Part shown: piece after piece, positions 4,783 through 6,290 of the stretch
Layout of the letters: each line of letters starts with the position of its first letter
Position numbering within the stretch: position 1 is the stretch's first letter
Source of the DNA: DATCKG01 sp036562385
GTDB lineage: Bacteria > Bacillota > Sulfobacillia > Symbiobacteriales > Symbiobacteriaceae
NCBI GenBank assembly: GCA_036562385.1
Contig: DATCKG010000078.1
Location: forward strand, 1-6,290
DNA length: 6,290 nt
Direction of reading: 5' to 3'
Program-made: the position numbers and the translations under genes
The notes under the pieces: generated by a model
Databases searched by the model: none
Seen by the model: the letters and a program-made list of their open reading frames with translations, nothing else
Told to the model about the DNA's origin: nothing

Positions 4783-6138
4783 TTACAGCAAAATGAACGC
4801 GAGGATGGCAATCCCGATAATGGAGGCAACACCTTCCACCAGCGTACCGATGGTCTGCGCCCGGTAGGCCGTAGCGACCTCCATGTTGGAGAACTGCGAC
4901 ACCACCCAGAAGTAGCTGTCGTTGGCGTGGGAGACCACCATCGCCCCGGCGCCGATCGCCAGCACCATCAGCACCCGACCGAGTTCGCTGTCAAACCCAA
5001 GGGAACCGAGCATCGGCGCCAGAATGGCAGACGTGGTCACCAGGGAGACCGTGGAGGAGCCCTGTGCCGTCTTCAGAGCGGCTGCGATGATGAAGGGAAG
5101 GAAGATGCCCAAATTGTACTGGGCCAGGGTCTCGCCCAGGTAAGAGGAGATCGGGGTGGCCGACAACATGGCACCCAGCGACCCGCCGGCGCCGGTAACG
5201 ACCAGGATGACAGCCGCATCCTTCAGCGCTGCACCGATCCAATCGCTCAGGACCCGCTGGTCAATCTTCTCCACCAGGAAGAAGCAGAGCCCCACGCCGA
5301 TCAGAAGAGCGGTCACCGGTGTGCCCAGGAACGTAAGGGCCGTCTTGAGGACGCCCGATCCCAAGGGCTCGGTGGGGAAGTTGGCGAACGAGGCCAGACC
5401 AATCAGCACAATCGGCAGTACCAGGGGCATGAACGCCGCCACCGGGCTGGGCAGCTTGCCGTACTGCGCCTTCATCTCTTCCCAGGTGAGGCTGGGATCC
5501 TTCCCGTCGTCCGTGCCCGCCTGCTTAAAGTTGCTGAACCGCTTGGCCCAGAGATAACCTGCGATGATTCCTGGGATGGTCGCAACCATGCCAATCAAGA
5601 TCACCAGGCCAAGGTTTGCATTCAGGTTGCCGGCAGCAGCCAGCGGGCCCGGTGTGGGCGGTACCATCACATGCGTCGCGTACAGACCCGTGGAAAGGGC
5701 GACGGCCAGCGTCACCAGTGAGATGCCGGACCGGCGGGAAAGCGCCTTGTTCAGGGATGACAGAATCACAAAGCCAGAGTCGCAGAAGACTGGAATCGAC
5801 ACGATATACCCGATGATCGACATCGCCAGGGCCGGACGCTTCTCGCCCACCCACTTCAGGATGGTATCGGCCATGACCACGGCGGCACCGGACTTCTCCA
5901 GGAAAACGCCGATGACGGTACCGCACACGATGACGAGGCCGATATTGATCATGAGGTTGCCGAAGCCCTTATTGATCGTGGCGGCGATATCGGTAATGGG
6001 CATACCGGCCGCAAGGCCAACGCCGTAAGCGGTGAGCAGCAGGGCCAGGAAGGGGTGAAGCTTCAGCTTCGCGGTGCTCCAAATGATGAAGGCAATCGCC
6101 GCGATGAGGATAAGGATCAGAACAGGGCCCGATGCCAT
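4783..6138 (-). CDS. GntP-family gluconate/glycerate-type permease
   Basis: This is a 451-aa polytopic membrane protein of the GntP family (proton-coupled uptake of gluconate and related sugar acids). It is near the usual family length. Visible family segments are IPVFCDSGFVIL (115-126), HVMVPPTPGPLAAAGN (156-171), a later conserved helix with ALKTAQGSSTVSLVTTSAIL, and HANDSYFWVVSQFSNM near the C-terminus. I chose ATG at 6138. GAGGGTGA (6154-6147) lies 8 nt upstream of it, whereas the in-frame GTG at 6150 is inside that ribosome site and would add only MRCP. The gene lies 27 nt after the stop of a probable glycerate kinase gene and is surely co-transcribed. That context makes glycerate, or a sugar acid degraded through glycerate, the likeliest substrate. 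The substrate is inferred, not shown, so no gene symbol is given. Confidence 0.9.
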   Translation of the reverse strand: MASGPVLILILIAAIAFIIWSTAKLKLHPFLALLLTAYGVGLAAGMPITDIAATINKGFGNLMINIGLVIVCGTVIGVFLEKSGAAVVMADTILKWVGEKRPALAMSIIGYIVSIPVFCDSGFVILSSLNKALSRRSGISLVTLAVALSTGLYATHVMVPPTPGPLAAAGNLNANLGLVILIGMVATIPGIIAGYLWAKRFSNFKQAGTDDGKDPSLTWEEMKAQYGKLPSPVAAFMPLVLPIVLIGLASFANFPTEPLGSGVLKTALTFLGTPVTALLIGVGLCFFLVEKIDQRVLSDWIGAALKDAAVILVVTGAGGSLGAMLSATPISSYLGETLAQYNLGIFLPFIIAAALKTAQGSSTVSLVTTSAILAPMLGSLGFDSELGRVLMVLAIGAGAMVVSHANDSYFWVVSQFSNMEVATAYRAQTIGTLVEGVASIIGIAILAFILL

Positions 6139-6146
6139 GGGGCATC

Positions 6147-6154
6147 TCACCCTC
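6147..6154 (-). promoter_or_regulatory. Ribosome binding site that fixes the ATG start of the permease
   Basis: GAGGGTGA on the minus strand resembles GGAGGTGA of the anti-SD complement and ends 8 nt before ATG 6138. It overlaps the alternative GTG at 6150, which excludes that codon as the start. Confidence 0.6.
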
Positions 6155-6165
6155 TTCAGTTTTGT

Positions 6166-6290
6166 TTAAGCCTTTTCGAGGGACATTCCGACACGGACCA
6201 GCCGGAGCACATGCGCCGAGGCCCGCTCCAGCAGCTCGCCGGCGTTGGCCATAGCTTCCTCCAGCGACATGGGACCGCTGACGATGCTCA
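6166..6290 (-). CDS. Probable glycerate kinase, C-terminal end (partial)
   Basis: Only the last 41 codons are in the window; the gene continues beyond the right edge. The minus strand reads SIVSGPMSLEEAMANAGELL, then ERASAHVLRLVRVGMSLEKA and TAA at 6166. The run SIVxGPMSLEEAM-x-x-A-x-ELLE-(RA) matches the C-terminus of type I glycerate kinases (GlxK/GarK family), which phosphorylate D-glycerate with ATP to a phosphoglycerate that enters glycolysis. None of the active-site residues are visible. The GntP-type permease immediately downstream (27-nt gap) strengthens the call, as these genes are often paired. GlxK and GarK types cannot be separated from this fragment, so no symbol is given. Confidence 0.78.
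   Translation of the reverse strand, partial: SIVSGPMSLEEAMANAGELLERASAHVLRLVRVGMSLEKA

Noticed and set aside
4927..5721. A 264-codon plus-strand frame antisense to the permease
   Set aside because: Low-complexity His/Gln/Gly/Arg-rich shadow of a clear GntP-family membrane protein.

Overview
This is a GC-rich window in which every supported gene lies on the minus strand. Good Shine-Dalgarno sequences, a sigma-A-type promoter (TTGACG-17-TAGAAT), a lipobox lipoprotein and a DUF1634/TauE gene pair all point to a high-GC Gram-positive-type bacterium. A Symbiobacterium-like Firmicute is my best guess, but this is inference from style and not from a marker gene.

Layout in transcription order (right to left). 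(1) 6290-4738: the last 41 codons of a probable glycerate kinase, then a complete GntP-family organic acid permease 27 nt downstream, closed by a perfect 15-bp stem-loop. This looks like a glycerate or sugar-acid uptake and phosphorylation operon. (2) 4686-4287: a monocistronic unit for a 69-aa unrecognised protein, with the best promoter in the window, a perfect AAGGAGG, and two hairpins behind it, the second an intrinsic terminator with a T6 tract. (3) 4187-2434: a 526-aa lipoprotein with TPR-like helices followed by a PQQ/WD-like beta-propeller. Just past its stop lies a short remnant of a DUF2087 gene, then a strong hairpin. (4) 2415-1: a three-gene membrane operon: a TauE/SafE (TSUP) permease with a TTG start, a one-base-overlapping DUF1634 protein, and an AbrB-type duplicated membrane protein, ending in a hairpin at the left edge.

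Most of the window is concerned with membrane transport and the cell envelope. TSUP and DUF1634 are probably translationally coupled and may act as a pair. The AbrB-type protein shares their transcript, but its functional link is unknown. The 301-bp gap between the TSUP gene and the lipoprotein gene holds the DUF2087 remnant, a hairpin, a candidate promoter and a leader hairpin. I see no tRNA, rRNA, CRISPR, insertion sequence or phage gene. Nothing here amounts to a clearly new system. The best leads are the DUF2087 remnant, the small orphan protein with its strong regulatory region, and the TSUP-DUF1634-AbrB operon.
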